Below, in pieces: positions 42,664 through 52,731 of a stretch of 64,000 bases of DNA; positions within the stretch are counted from its first letter, which is position 1, and each line of letters starts with the position of its first letter. The notes below the pieces were generated by a model. It did no database searches. It had not been told where the DNA came from and saw only the letters and a list, made by a program, of their open reading frames with translations. The DNA comes from Planctomycetaceae bacterium (GTDB lineage Bacteria > Planctomycetota > Planctomycetia > Pirellulales > Lacipirellulaceae): contig PABB01000032.1 of the NCBI GenBank assembly GCA_002702655.1, forward strand, positions 1-64,000. Reading direction: 5' to 3'. The translations under genes were made by a program, and so were the position numbers.

Positions 42664-44069
42664 CCGCCGCGAGCCCCCCTCCCGCCCCGGGACGGGCCGG
42701 GGGCGGGTTGGGCAGTTCCGTTGCGCAGGGCCGGTTTGCGCTGAAGAGCACGCGCGTTGCCACGCCCGCTGGCGTGCGGCCAGCCATCGTCGTGATCGAC
42801 GGCGAGCGCATCGCCGCGGTGCTCGATCCGGCCAATGCGCCTGCGGACGTGCCCGTCGAAGACCTGGGCGACGCGGTCGTTTTTCCTGGGCTTGTTGATG
42901 CCCACGTGCACATCAACGAACCGGGCCGCACCGAGTGGGAAGGCTTCGCCACCGCCACCCGCGCCGCGGCGGCAGGCGGCGTGACGACGCTGGTCGACAT
43001 GCCGCTGAACAGCTCGCCGGTCACCACCACGTTGGCGGCCCTGGAAGAAAAGCGTGCCGCAGCGTCGGAGCAACTGACGGTCGACGTGGCGTTCTACGCG
43101 GGGCTCGTGCCGGGCAACGCCCGCGAATTGCCGGCGCTGCTGGATGCCGGAGTCTGCGGCGTGAAGGCGTTTCTGTGTCACTCGGGTTTGGACGAGTCCC
43201 CCGCCGCGAGCGAGGCGGAGCTGCGCGCCGCGCTGCCGCTGCTGGCGGAGCGCGGCGTGCCGCTGTTGGCCCACGCGGAAATCGTTCCGACGGATCACGC
43301 GCCCGGGGCAATCACCGACGCCGCCAGTTGGCTGGCGAGCCGACCCGTGAGCATGGAGCGCGCCGCGATCGAGTTGCTGGACCGCCTGCAGCAGCAGTTC
43401 GACGCACCGATGCACGTGGTCCATCTGGCCGCGGCCGAGTTGCTGCCGATTTTCGCGGCGGCCAAGGCGGCGGGCCGGCGGCTGACGGTCGAGACCTGCC
43501 CGCACTATTTGTTTCTGGCGGCTGAGGAGATCGCCAACGCCGATCCGCGGTCCAAGTGCGCCCCCCCGATTCGCATGGCCGCCGATCGCGACGCGCTGTG
43601 GCAAGGCGTGCTCGCGGGGACGATCGACACGGTGGGCTCAGACCATTCGCCGTGCCCGCCGACGATGAAGCACCTCGCCACGGGCGATTGGCAACAGGCC
43701 TGGGGCGGCATCATGGGACTGGAGCTAATCTTGCCCGTGACCTGGACCGCCGGGGCCCCGCGGGGGCTGACGCTCCAGCGGTTGGCCGAACTGCTCTGTG
43801 CGCGGCCCGCTGAGTTGGTCGGTCTGGACGATCGCAAAGGCCGGTTGGCCCCCGGCGCCGACGCCGACCTGTGCGTGTGGGATCCCGAGGCGACTTGGAC
43901 CGTCGACCAAACGCAGTTGCAGCAGCGCCACAAGTGTTCGCCGTACGACGGCGCCCGCGTCCGCGGTCGCGTGCGGCGAACTTACCTGCGGGGACAGATC
44001 GTGTACGATGGCCAGAAGGCGGTCTCGCAACCAACGGGCCGCACGCTGAGCCGAAAGAGCTCGACTTGA
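42660..44069 (+). CDS. allB: allantoinase
   Basis: A 469-residue cyclic amidohydrolase opening allantoin to allantoate. Binuclear metal motifs: DAHVHINEPGRTEWEGF, the carboxylated Lys in GVCGVKAFLCHSG, LAHAE, MHVVHLAAAE and GSDHSPCP. The sequence INEPGRTEWEG and VDMPLNSSPVTT identify allantoinase rather than dihydropyrimidinase. It is coupled to uricase by a 4-nt overlap. The N-terminus is Pro/Gly-rich (SPPPAPGRAGGG), possibly a repeat-derived extension; an internal start near KSTRVATPAGVRP is possible but has no better ribosome site. Confidence 0.92.
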   Translation: MTAASPPPAPGRAGGGLGSSVAQGRFALKSTRVATPAGVRPAIVVIDGERIAAVLDPANAPADVPVEDLGDAVVFPGLVDAHVHINEPGRTEWEGFATATRAAAAGGVTTLVDMPLNSSPVTTTLAALEEKRAAASEQLTVDVAFYAGLVPGNARELPALLDAGVCGVKAFLCHSGLDESPAASEAELRAALPLLAERGVPLLAHAEIVPTDHAPGAITDAASWLASRPVSMERAAIELLDRLQQQFDAPMHVVHLAAAELLPIFAAAKAAGRRLTVETCPHYLFLAAEEIANADPRSKCAPPIRMAADRDALWQGVLAGTIDTVGSDHSPCPPTMKHLATGDWQQAWGGIMGLELILPVTWTAGAPRGLTLQRLAELLCARPAELVGLDDRKGRLAPGADADLCVWDPEATWTVDQTQLQQRHKCSPYDGARVRGRVRRTYLRGQIVYDGQKAVSQPTGRTLSRKSST

Positions 44070-44096
44070 CGCCATTGGCGAGTAGCGCGTTTTTTT

Positions 44097-44152
44097 CCGC
44101 CTTCCGCCTTCCGCCTTCCGCCTTCCGCCTTCCGCCTTCCGCCTTCCGCCTC
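44097..44152. repeat. tandem heptamer array (CTTCCGC) directly before xdhC
   Basis: About seven to eight perfect copies of CTTCCGC run up to 2 bp before the xdhC ATG, preceded by a run of seven T. The array occupies the position where a Shine-Dalgarno should be. Copies are identical, so the array is probably young and prone to slippage. Confidence 0.9.
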
Positions 44153-44947
44153 ATGTCCTCCGCTCCCGACATCGTGCTTCGCCTGGCCGAGCTGGTCCCC
44201 GCCGGCGTGCCGCTGGCGTGCGTGACCGTTGTCGAGGCCGTCGGCAGCACGCCGAACGAAGTTGGGGGCAAGATGATCGTCACCGCGGCCGGGCTCGATT
44301 TGGGCACGGTGGGCGGCGGGCGCATCGAAGCCAAGGCGATCGAGCACGCCCAGTCGATGCTGGCTGATCCCCGCGCGGCCGCCACCGACTTCGTCACGTG
44401 GAACCTGCAGCGCGACGTCGGCATGACCTGCGGCGGCGAGGTGCGGCTGTACTTCGAAACGTACAATCACGACACGTGGCACGTGGTGGTGTTCGGGGCC
44501 GGGCACGTGGCCGTTGAGACGGTGCGGTTGCTGTCGCGGCTGCCGTGTTCGGTGATGGTGTTCGACCCGCGCCCCGAGTGGCTCGCACGCATTCCCGACC
44601 ACCCCAGCGTGCACAAGACCTGCACCGACGAGGTGCGCGCCCAGGTGGCGGCGCTGCCCGATGATGCCTTCGTGCTGTGCGTCACGCGCGGACACCGCAG
44701 CGACTTGCCGGTGCTGGCCGAAATCTTCCGCCAGGGGCGCAGCTTCCCCTACCTGGGCGTCATCGGCAGCGCGGCGAAGCGCAAGGTGCTCGCGCGCGAA
44801 CTGACCGAGTCGGGCGCGACGCCTGAGCAACTCGCCAGTTTTCATTGCCCCATCGGCCTGCCGCTGGGCGGCGACGAGCCGGCGGAGATCGCCGTGAGCA
44901 TCGTCGCCCAACTGCTGCAAGAGCGCGACGCCCTGAGCGCGCGCTGA
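44153..44947 (+). CDS. xdhC: xanthine dehydrogenase accessory protein XdhC
   Basis: A 264-residue XdhC/CoxI-family protein that binds the molybdenum cofactor and assists its sulfuration and insertion into xanthine dehydrogenase. Motifs: VTVVEAVGSTPNEVGGKMIV, GTVGGGRIEAKAIE, GMTCGGEVRLYFE (first domain, with a Cys) and a Rossmann-like second domain VVFGAGHVAVETVRLL, ITRGH-like VTRGHRSDL, YLGVIGSAAKRK and CPIGLPLGGDEPAEIAVSI. The ATG at 44153 follows the heptamer array with no Shine-Dalgarno; the open frame upstream of it merely reads through the array. It completes the plus-strand purine arm. Confidence 0.92.
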   Translation: MSSAPDIVLRLAELVPAGVPLACVTVVEAVGSTPNEVGGKMIVTAAGLDLGTVGGGRIEAKAIEHAQSMLADPRAAATDFVTWNLQRDVGMTCGGEVRLYFETYNHDTWHVVVFGAGHVAVETVRLLSRLPCSVMVFDPRPEWLARIPDHPSVHKTCTDEVRAQVAALPDDAFVLCVTRGHRSDLPVLAEIFRQGRSFPYLGVIGSAAKRKVLARELTESGATPEQLASFHCPIGLPLGGDEPAEIAVSIVAQLLQERDALSAR

Positions 44948-44989
44948 ATGAGCCTCGCCCTCCTGTGGCGGCAATGGGGGCGCCAAACG

Positions 44990-45382
44990 CTACTGCTTGG
45001 CCAACTGGTCGCGAATCTCGCGCAGCAACAGGATATCTTCCGGCGGGGCGGTTGGGGCTGCTTCCTCTTTCTGCTTCATGGAGTTCATCGCTTTGATGAC
45101 CAAGAACAGGGCGAAAGCGACGATGATGAAGTCGAGGATGGCCTGAGCCACAGCGCCCCAGCCAATCTCGGCAGCCGTTTGGCCTTCAACGGCCGCAGGA
45201 AGCGTCCAAACCAAATCGGACACGTCGCTGTTGCCAGTGAGGTACGCGGTGATCGGCGTGATGACCTTCTCGACCAGCGAGCTGACGATTTTGCCAAACG
45301 CGCCGCCGATGACGATGCCCACGGCCATGTCGACCACGTTGCCGCGCATCGCGAACTTCTTGAACTCCTGGAGCATTCCCAT
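44990..45382 (-). CDS. mscL: large-conductance mechanosensitive channel MscL
   Basis: A 130-residue inner-membrane channel that releases solutes under hypo-osmotic shock. It has the family N-terminus MLQEFKKFAMRGNVVDMAVGIVIGGAFGKIVSSLVEKVI (TM1, quoted here by its key parts FKKFAMRGNVVDMAVG and GAFGKIVSSLVEK), a periplasmic loop, TM2 (AILDFIIVAFALFLVIKAMN) and a cytoplasmic helix ending ILLLREIRDQL. The ATG at 45382 fits the family start; a longer frame to 45442 adds unlike sequence. It converges with xdhC and has no functional link to its neighbours. Confidence 0.96.
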   Translation of the reverse strand: MGMLQEFKKFAMRGNVVDMAVGIVIGGAFGKIVSSLVEKVITPITAYLTGNSDVSDLVWTLPAAVEGQTAAEIGWGAVAQAILDFIIVAFALFLVIKAMNSMKQKEEAAPTAPPEDILLLREIRDQLAKQ

Positions 45383-45503
45383 GGCGTGATTTCCTTCAAG
45401 CGCGCAAACATGGTGCATGAATCGCCCGACCAGCGGGGCCAAGGGCGCGTCGCTGCGCCGGCGACGCGGCGCCCCCTCTGGAGAGGTTGCCGGTTGCGGC
45501 GTT

Positions 45504-46559
45504 CTACCCCGCGTCGGCAGTTTGCCGCAAGACGGAAAGCAGCGCTCGCATGTCCGCGGGCAGCGGCGCCGTGACGGTCAGCCGTTTGCCAGTGACCGGG
45601 TGGGTGACCGAGAGTTGGCGGGCGTGCAGCGCCTGCCGCTCCAGCAGCAGCGCATCGTCGGGCAACTCGGCCGCCAGCCGTTTGCGCTGCGTGATCTTGC
45701 GCAGCTCGCCGACGGTGATCCGCGCTCGGCCGCCGTACAGACGATCGCACAACACCGGCGCACCGACGTGGGCCAGGTGCAATCGAATCTGGTGGGTGCG
45801 GCCCGTCTTCGGGTGCGCGGCCACCAACGCGAAACCCGGGAACCGTTCGCGGACCTCGTAGAACGTTTCGGCGGCGCGGCTGTCGGGATGGTCGGCCCGC
45901 AGCGCCATCTTCTCGCGGCTGGAGGGATGCGGGCCGATGGGTTGGCTGACGCGATCGCGGTCGCGATCCAACCGGCCGGCGACGATCGCCAGATACTCCT
46001 TCTCGACGGTGCGGTCGTGGAACTGCCCGGCGAGCGCCGCGTGGATCTCGTCGGTCTTGGCCACGACGATCGCGCCGCTGGTGTCGCGGTCGAGACGATG
46101 CACGATCCCTGGGCGGGCCGCGCCGCCGGTGGTGCTGAGCTGCCCGAACCGATGCACCAGCGCACTGGCCAGCGTACCTTCCCAGTGCCCCTTGGCAGGG
46201 TGCACAACCATGCCGGCCGGTTTGTCGATGACCGCCAGGTGCTCGTCCTCGTACAGCACCGACAGATCGATCGCCTGCGGCTGCGGGCCCTCGGCCGCGG
46301 CGGGTAACTCGCCGGCAATCTGGTGCTCGCCTTCCAGTCGAAACGACGGTTTGCACTGCTGGCCGTCGAGGAGGACCAAACCCTGATCGATCGCCCGGCG
46401 GATGCGCGAGCGACTGACGCCGCCCAATTGGGTCGCCAGATATGCATCGAGCCGCTGACCCAGATCGGCCGCGCTGGTGCGGAGTGAGAACGTTGTCGGA
46501 TGACCGGAGTTGGGGCCCGGCGTGCTGGAGTCGTCGGCCATCGGGGCCGGGTCGCTCAT
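45504..46559 (-). CDS. rluD: RluD-type 23S rRNA pseudouridine synthase (RluA family)
   Basis: A 351-residue pseudouridine synthase. An S4-like RNA-binding region (about 25-90, LGQRLDAYLATQLGGVSRSRIRRAI split as LDAYLATQLGG and SRSRIRRAI) precedes the catalytic domain with the RluA signature IVHRLDRDTSGAIVVAK, whose Asp is the nucleophile. PKTGRTHQIRLHLAHVG lies further on. It modifies uridines in 23S rRNA (helix 69 if a true RluD). It overlaps the upstream TPR gene by 4 nt. Confidence 0.92.
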   Translation of the reverse strand: MSDPAPMADDSSTPGPNSGHPTTFSLRTSAADLGQRLDAYLATQLGGVSRSRIRRAIDQGLVLLDGQQCKPSFRLEGEHQIAGELPAAAEGPQPQAIDLSVLYEDEHLAVIDKPAGMVVHPAKGHWEGTLASALVHRFGQLSTTGGAARPGIVHRLDRDTSGAIVVAKTDEIHAALAGQFHDRTVEKEYLAIVAGRLDRDRDRVSQPIGPHPSSREKMALRADHPDSRAAETFYEVRERFPGFALVAAHPKTGRTHQIRLHLAHVGAPVLCDRLYGGRARITVGELRKITQRKRLAAELPDDALLLERQALHARQLSVTHPVTGKRLTVTAPLPADMRALLSVLRQTADAG

Positions 46560-47398
46560 TGCTCCGCAGTGCCGTCGGCAGAGTCAGCGCTGTCGGCGTC
46601 GCCCTCGGCCGGCGGCGCATCGTAGCGATCGGAATCCGACTCCGCGTCGTCACCGCCGAATCCGCCGAGGATGTCCTCCAGCGGGCGGTTGGGGTCGAAG
46701 TCCAATTCGTCGACCTCGGCGGCCGGCGTCTCGGCGCCAAACGGGGGACGCACGCCGGGGATGCCGCCGCCCTCGGGGATCGACGGGCGGATCGCTTCGG
46801 TCTCGGCCAGCCACTTCACGTCGGCGGCGGCGCCGTCGCGCTCCAGCGACTTGATCCGGTCCTGGGCGATTCCTTCCAGCGCGCCTTTCACGCGGCCGTA
46901 CTCGGCAATCGCGTCGTCCACCTCGCCGCGCAGCTCGTGAATCCGCGCCAGGCCCAGGTGGGCCCGATTGCGGATCGATTCGTGACTGCCGCCAGAGGCA
47001 AACTGCTTGTACAGATCAGCGACGCTTTCCAGCCGGTCCTTGGCCGACTCGCGCAACAGCAAATACTCGCTGTTGGCTCGTAGCAGCTGGCGATCGGCCC
47101 AGGCCAACGCCGCCCACTCCTGGGCCTCCTGGCCGCCGAGCTGTTCGCTGGTGAACACCTTCTGGGCCGCATCGAGATCCAACTCGGGGGTCAGCACGGC
47201 CGTTTCGTAGGCCGACCACGCGGTCTGAGCTTTTTCCGCCTGCGAGTTCCGCCAGTAGGAGAACACCCCGAACAAAATCAACGCCGCGCCGATCACGGTG
47301 AAGACCGTGGTCATGTGCGGCCGCAGCTTCTGCAGGCCAATCTCGAGGTCCTTGGCCAGTTCGTTGGTTTGCAGCTTGTGGCGGTGTTCGGCACGCAT
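46556..47398 (-). CDS. membrane-anchored TPR-like protein
   Basis: A 280-residue protein with a short cytoplasmic N-terminus (MRAEHRHKLQTNELAKDLE), one membrane helix (TTVFTVIGAALILFGVFSYW, about 30-49) and an extracytoplasmic helical region with TPR-like periodicity (WAALAWADRQLLRANSEYLL, RNRAHLGLARIHELRGEVDDA). The architecture resembles YfgM/tetratricopeptide ancillary proteins. The C-terminal third is Pro/Asp/Ser-rich and disordered-looking, ending in an acidic DADSADSADGT stretch. Its ATGA overlap with rluD suggests co-expression. The exact role is unknown. Confidence 0.8.
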   Translation of the reverse strand: MRAEHRHKLQTNELAKDLEIGLQKLRPHMTTVFTVIGAALILFGVFSYWRNSQAEKAQTAWSAYETAVLTPELDLDAAQKVFTSEQLGGQEAQEWAALAWADRQLLRANSEYLLLRESAKDRLESVADLYKQFASGGSHESIRNRAHLGLARIHELRGEVDDAIAEYGRVKGALEGIAQDRIKSLERDGAAADVKWLAETEAIRPSIPEGGGIPGVRPPFGAETPAAEVDELDFDPNRPLEDILGGFGGDDAESDSDRYDAPPAEGDADSADSADGTAEQ

Positions 47399-47818
47399 AT
47401 TCGGTTCGGGGCGTTTCTAGAGGAGGCGGCCGGTCGGGCTGCCGATAAGAGCCGGCCAACCCTGGCCAGCGAAGAGCGTAAGTGTAAATCTCACCAGGAG
47501 ATTTGGTCAACCCGGACCCCAGGTCCCGGGGCGGGCGACTGAGTTGCTCAGAGGACCAGATGGGGCGCCATGTCCACGGCGTTCCTGCGCCGTGGGCATG
47601 CGAATCGGACCGGATTCGGCATGGCCGCGAAGCTATCGCTCCGTGGCCATGGCGCCCGTCATTCGCGGGCCCGACGTTTTTCTATGGGGCACGGTGGCCC
47701 AATTCCGTCCGCCGGTCGTCGTGTGGCTGACGACGGAGTCAGCCCCCGGTTGCCCTCGCCGCGGCGGGCACTAGACTGCAAGGCCCTCGCCATCGCTCCC
47801 CCCGCTCTGCTTGCCGAC
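47399..47818. other. gene-free stretch with a palindromic repeat
   Basis: A 420-bp divergent intergenic region between the TPR gene and the helicase gene. Apart from the hairpin at 47569-47600 I see no feature; the helicase frame extends upstream into this region, but its composition is not coding-like. Confidence 0.5.
47569..47600. repeat. CATGCCCACG palindrome, copy 1
   Basis: CATGTCCACGGCG and CGCCGTGGGCATG pair over 13 bp (one G-T) around a 6-nt loop. The same hairpin type recurs at 54755-54786 and 54804-54835. Confidence 0.65.
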
Positions 47819-49882
47819 ATGGACGCCGGACTGAACCCTGCTCAACGCGAAGCGGTCGACACGCTCGCCGGGCCAATGCTGGTGCTGGCCGGCGCGGGCA
47901 CCGGCAAGACCCGCGTGGTGACGCATCGCATCGCCAATTTGATCCGCCACGGCACGCGGCCCGAGCGGATCCTGGCGGTCACCTTCACCCGCAAGGCGGC
48001 GGGCGAAATGCAAGAACGAGCGCTGGCGCTGCTGAGCGGCAAGGGCCGCGGCCGCGGCAAACGGGGCGCCCCCCGCGGCAAAGCCGCCGACGCCCGGCCG
48101 CAAATCTCCACCTTCCACGCGCTGTGCGTGCAGGTGCTGCGGCGGCACATCACGCACCTGGGCTACCCGGCGAAGTTTTCGATCTGCGATCGGGGCGACC
48201 AGGAATCGATCGCCCGCGCCGCGCTCCGCGAGATCCGCGTGGGGAACGATTCGCTCAAGCCGGGCGACATGCTGGCGATCGTCAGCGGATGGAAAAGCCG
48301 CTCGGTCCGCCCCGGACATGCCGCTTCGATTGCCGTGAGCGATCGCGAGCACCTGGCCGCCGCGGCGTACCGGCGTTACCAAACGCAGTTGAAGGCTCGC
48401 GGGGCCGTCGACTTCGACGATCTGCTGCTGCTGACCGAGGAATTGCTCACCAAGCATCCCAAAATCTGCCGCGAGGAAGCCCGCGCGTTCGATCAAATTC
48501 TGATCGACGAATACCAGGACACCAACGGCAGTCAGTACCGCATCGTCAAATCGCTGGCCGCGCCGCACCGCAATCTGTGCGTCGTGGGCGACGATGACCA
48601 GTCGATTTACGCGTGGCGCGGCGCCGAGGTGCAGCACATTTTGCGTTTCGCGCGCGACTGGCCCGAGGCGAAGGTGATCCGCCTGGAAGAGAACTACCGC
48701 TCGACCGGCTCGATCCTGAAATACGCCAACACGCTGATCGCGTTTAACAGCAACCGCCACGACAAGGTCCTGCGGCCCGCGCGCGGCGACGGCCCCCGGC
48801 CGCAGATCATGCAGTTGCAGACCGAAACTGAGGAGGCGGAGAAGATTGTCGGCGAGGTCGCCCGCCGCATCGCCGAGCCCGGCGGCCGCGCCAAGGACTT
48901 CTGCATCTTGTGCCGTACCAACGAACAGCCGCGGGCGTTCGAAACCGAACTGCGGCGGTTGAAGGTGCCGTACGTGCTGCTGGGGGGCATGAGCTTCTTC
49001 GACCGCAAGGAAGTCCGCGACCTGCTGAGCTACCTGAAAGTGGTCGACGACCCGACCGACGAGGCGGCCCTGCTGCGAATCGTCAACACGCCGGCCCGCG
49101 GAATCGGCGCCGGGACGATCAAAAACCTGGTCGAGACGGCCGTCGCGGCCGGCGTGCCCGTGTGGGAGTTGCTGGAGCATCCGGAAAAAGGCGGCGTGTC
49201 ACCGGCCGCTCGCAAGGTGCTTGCCGGGTTCACGCAGTTGATCCACGACCTGCAGGAAATCGCCGACCGCGTGAAGCTGGAAAACCTGGTCGAGGCGGTC
49301 GTCGACCGCACCCGCTACCGCGAAGACTTGGAGCGGCAATACCAGGACCCGTTGGAACGCGACGCCCGCATGGCGTCGGTCGAAGAGTTGATCAACGCGG
49401 CGGCCGCCTATCAAAAGGGCAAGAAGAAAGCCGACCTGCGCGGCTTCCTCAACGACGTGGCCCTGGGCGGCAGCGAGCAGAGCGACGACAAGGAAAAGCA
49501 ACTCGATCGCAACGCCGTGGCGCTGATGACGCTGCACTCGGCCAAGGGCCTGGAGTTCCCGCACGTGTACATGGTCGGTATGGAGGAGGGCATCCTGCCG
49601 CACAAGCGCACGCTGGAGGAAGCCGACGACTCGCAGATCGACGAAGAGCGCCGGCTGTGTTATGTCGGCGTGACTCGCGCGCAGGAGACGCTCACGCTGT
49701 CGTTCGCGCTCACGCGTCGCAAGTGGGGCAAGCCGCGCGAGACAGTGCCCAGCCGGTTTCTGTTCGAGATGACCGGCCAGGCGGAGCGCGCCCCCCGCGT
49801 CGACAAGGGAGGCAATGCCATCAAGGCTGTCGGTTCCGGAAAAGACAAAGCCCGCCGCGCCAGTTCGTCGCGCAAACGTTAG
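47819..49882 (+). CDS. UvrD/Rep/PcrA-type superfamily I DNA helicase
   Basis: A 687-residue ATP-dependent 3'-5' helicase. The ATG at 47819 starts MDAGLNPAQREAVDT as in the family; an upstream extension to 47570 is rejected. Motifs: Q-motif LNPAQ; Walker A AGAGTGKTR (about 30); motif Ia TFTRKAAGEM; Walker B/II LIDEYQDTN (about 229); motif III GDDDQSIYAWRGAE; motif IV RLEENYRST; motif V LMTLHSAKGLEFPHVYM; motif VI VGVTRAQETL. It is shorter than E. coli UvrD. Its insertion KGRGRGKRGAPRGKAADA near residue 75 is basic and unusual. It probably works in repair or replication restart. Confidence 0.93.
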   Translation: MDAGLNPAQREAVDTLAGPMLVLAGAGTGKTRVVTHRIANLIRHGTRPERILAVTFTRKAAGEMQERALALLSGKGRGRGKRGAPRGKAADARPQISTFHALCVQVLRRHITHLGYPAKFSICDRGDQESIARAALREIRVGNDSLKPGDMLAIVSGWKSRSVRPGHAASIAVSDREHLAAAAYRRYQTQLKARGAVDFDDLLLLTEELLTKHPKICREEARAFDQILIDEYQDTNGSQYRIVKSLAAPHRNLCVVGDDDQSIYAWRGAEVQHILRFARDWPEAKVIRLEENYRSTGSILKYANTLIAFNSNRHDKVLRPARGDGPRPQIMQLQTETEEAEKIVGEVARRIAEPGGRAKDFCILCRTNEQPRAFETELRRLKVPYVLLGGMSFFDRKEVRDLLSYLKVVDDPTDEAALLRIVNTPARGIGAGTIKNLVETAVAAGVPVWELLEHPEKGGVSPAARKVLAGFTQLIHDLQEIADRVKLENLVEAVVDRTRYREDLERQYQDPLERDARMASVEELINAAAAYQKGKKKADLRGFLNDVALGGSEQSDDKEKQLDRNAVALMTLHSAKGLEFPHVYMVGMEEGILPHKRTLEEADDSQIDEERRLCYVGVTRAQETLTLSFALTRRKWGKPRETVPSRFLFEMTGQAERAPRVDKGGNAIKAVGSGKDKARRASSSRKR

Positions 49883-50140
49883 CCGGTGCGCGATCAGAGT
49901 GGCTGCGAGCCGCGCAACCACGTGGCCTTCTCCAGTTTCTCATGCAGCGGACGCGGTGCGTTTTCTCGCTATATTTGCAGCCGTGCTGGTTCGTTGCGGC
50001 CGCCGCGGGGGCAATTGGCACGCAAACTGCAAATCTCCGTCACCGACAACGCGGCGCTCCTGCGAGAGCACGCAGACCGGCCCACTTGGCCGCGGCCGCC
50101 GCGATACAGTACAACACGCACTCTCGGAGGATACCGCGTC

Positions 50141-50416
50141 ATGTTGAACATTATTGGATGGCTGATTGCCGGTTTGATTGTCGGTTTGATCGCCCGCTTG
50201 CTGGTGCCCGGTCGGCAGCCGTTGGGCCTGCTGGCCACGACGGGCCTGGGCATCGTCGGCGCGGTGGCCGGCGGATTTGTCGCCAACGCGATCTCCGGCG
50301 GACCCGCCGACCCCACGGATGCCGACGCATGGCCGGGGTACCTCACCGCGATCGTCGGCGCCGCCATCCTGCTGTGGATTGGCGTCAAGATGAAAACCAA
50401 GAGCGTGGCGACGTAA
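50141..50416 (+). CDS. GlsB/YeaQ/YmgE family membrane protein
   Basis: A 91-residue inner-membrane protein starting at the ATG at 50141 with GGAGG about 10 nt upstream. It has three hydrophobic segments (IIGWLIAGLIVGLIARLLV, LLATTGLGIVGAVAGGFVANAI, GYLTAIVGAAILLWIGVKM), and the Gly-rich motifs of the transglycosylase-associated family. Homologues are stress-responsive, but the molecular role is unknown. A longer frame to 49886 exists but is not supported. Confidence 0.9.
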   Translation: MLNIIGWLIAGLIVGLIARLLVPGRQPLGLLATTGLGIVGAVAGGFVANAISGGPADPTDADAWPGYLTAIVGAAILLWIGVKMKTKSVAT

Positions 50417-50658
50417 GCGACTCGCTCGCTGCCGCGACTCTTTACATAGCTAGCCGCCTGCCGCTCCAAACGGAAGGCGGCTTTTTTCGTTGTGACGCCG
50501 AGCGGTCAGGTCGCCCGCGCAAGCGGGTGGCAAGCGGCTAAATATGGCTAGGCACAGCGAGACGGTTTCACGGTGAGATTGCTGCTGTAGAATGTCCGCT
50601 CGCGCCAGCACGGTTGCCGACATCAACAATCTCACATCGCACATCAAACATCCCCGCC

Positions 50659-52539
<1,881 letters not shown>

Positions 52540-52731
52540 CGGCGCCGGCTGCATTCTGCGTCGTGGGTGCTGCGGCGAACGCCTTCGGCATAGCCCGCGA
52601 CTCCCGCGCTGGCTTACCATATGGGGCGGTCGCCGCCGGAGCCGCCGACCGTGCTGGTCGCGTCGCTTGCCTGCTGACCACGCGCGACGGACGGCTGGAC
52701 TGCCCCAACGAAAGGCCCCGGAGCCAGCCCC

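Noticed and set aside
42660-44069. Reading the cyclic amidohydrolase as the missing dihydropyrimidinase
   Set aside because: The motif INEPGRTEWEG, the coupling with uricase and the surrounding ureide genes all favour allantoinase.
43871-44152. N-terminal extension of XdhC through the heptamer array
   Set aside because: The extension overlaps the end of allantoinase in another frame and only encodes repeats; XdhC homology begins at 44153.
44097-44152. Heptamer array as a CRISPR
   Set aside because: The units are 7 nt, contiguous and without spacers.
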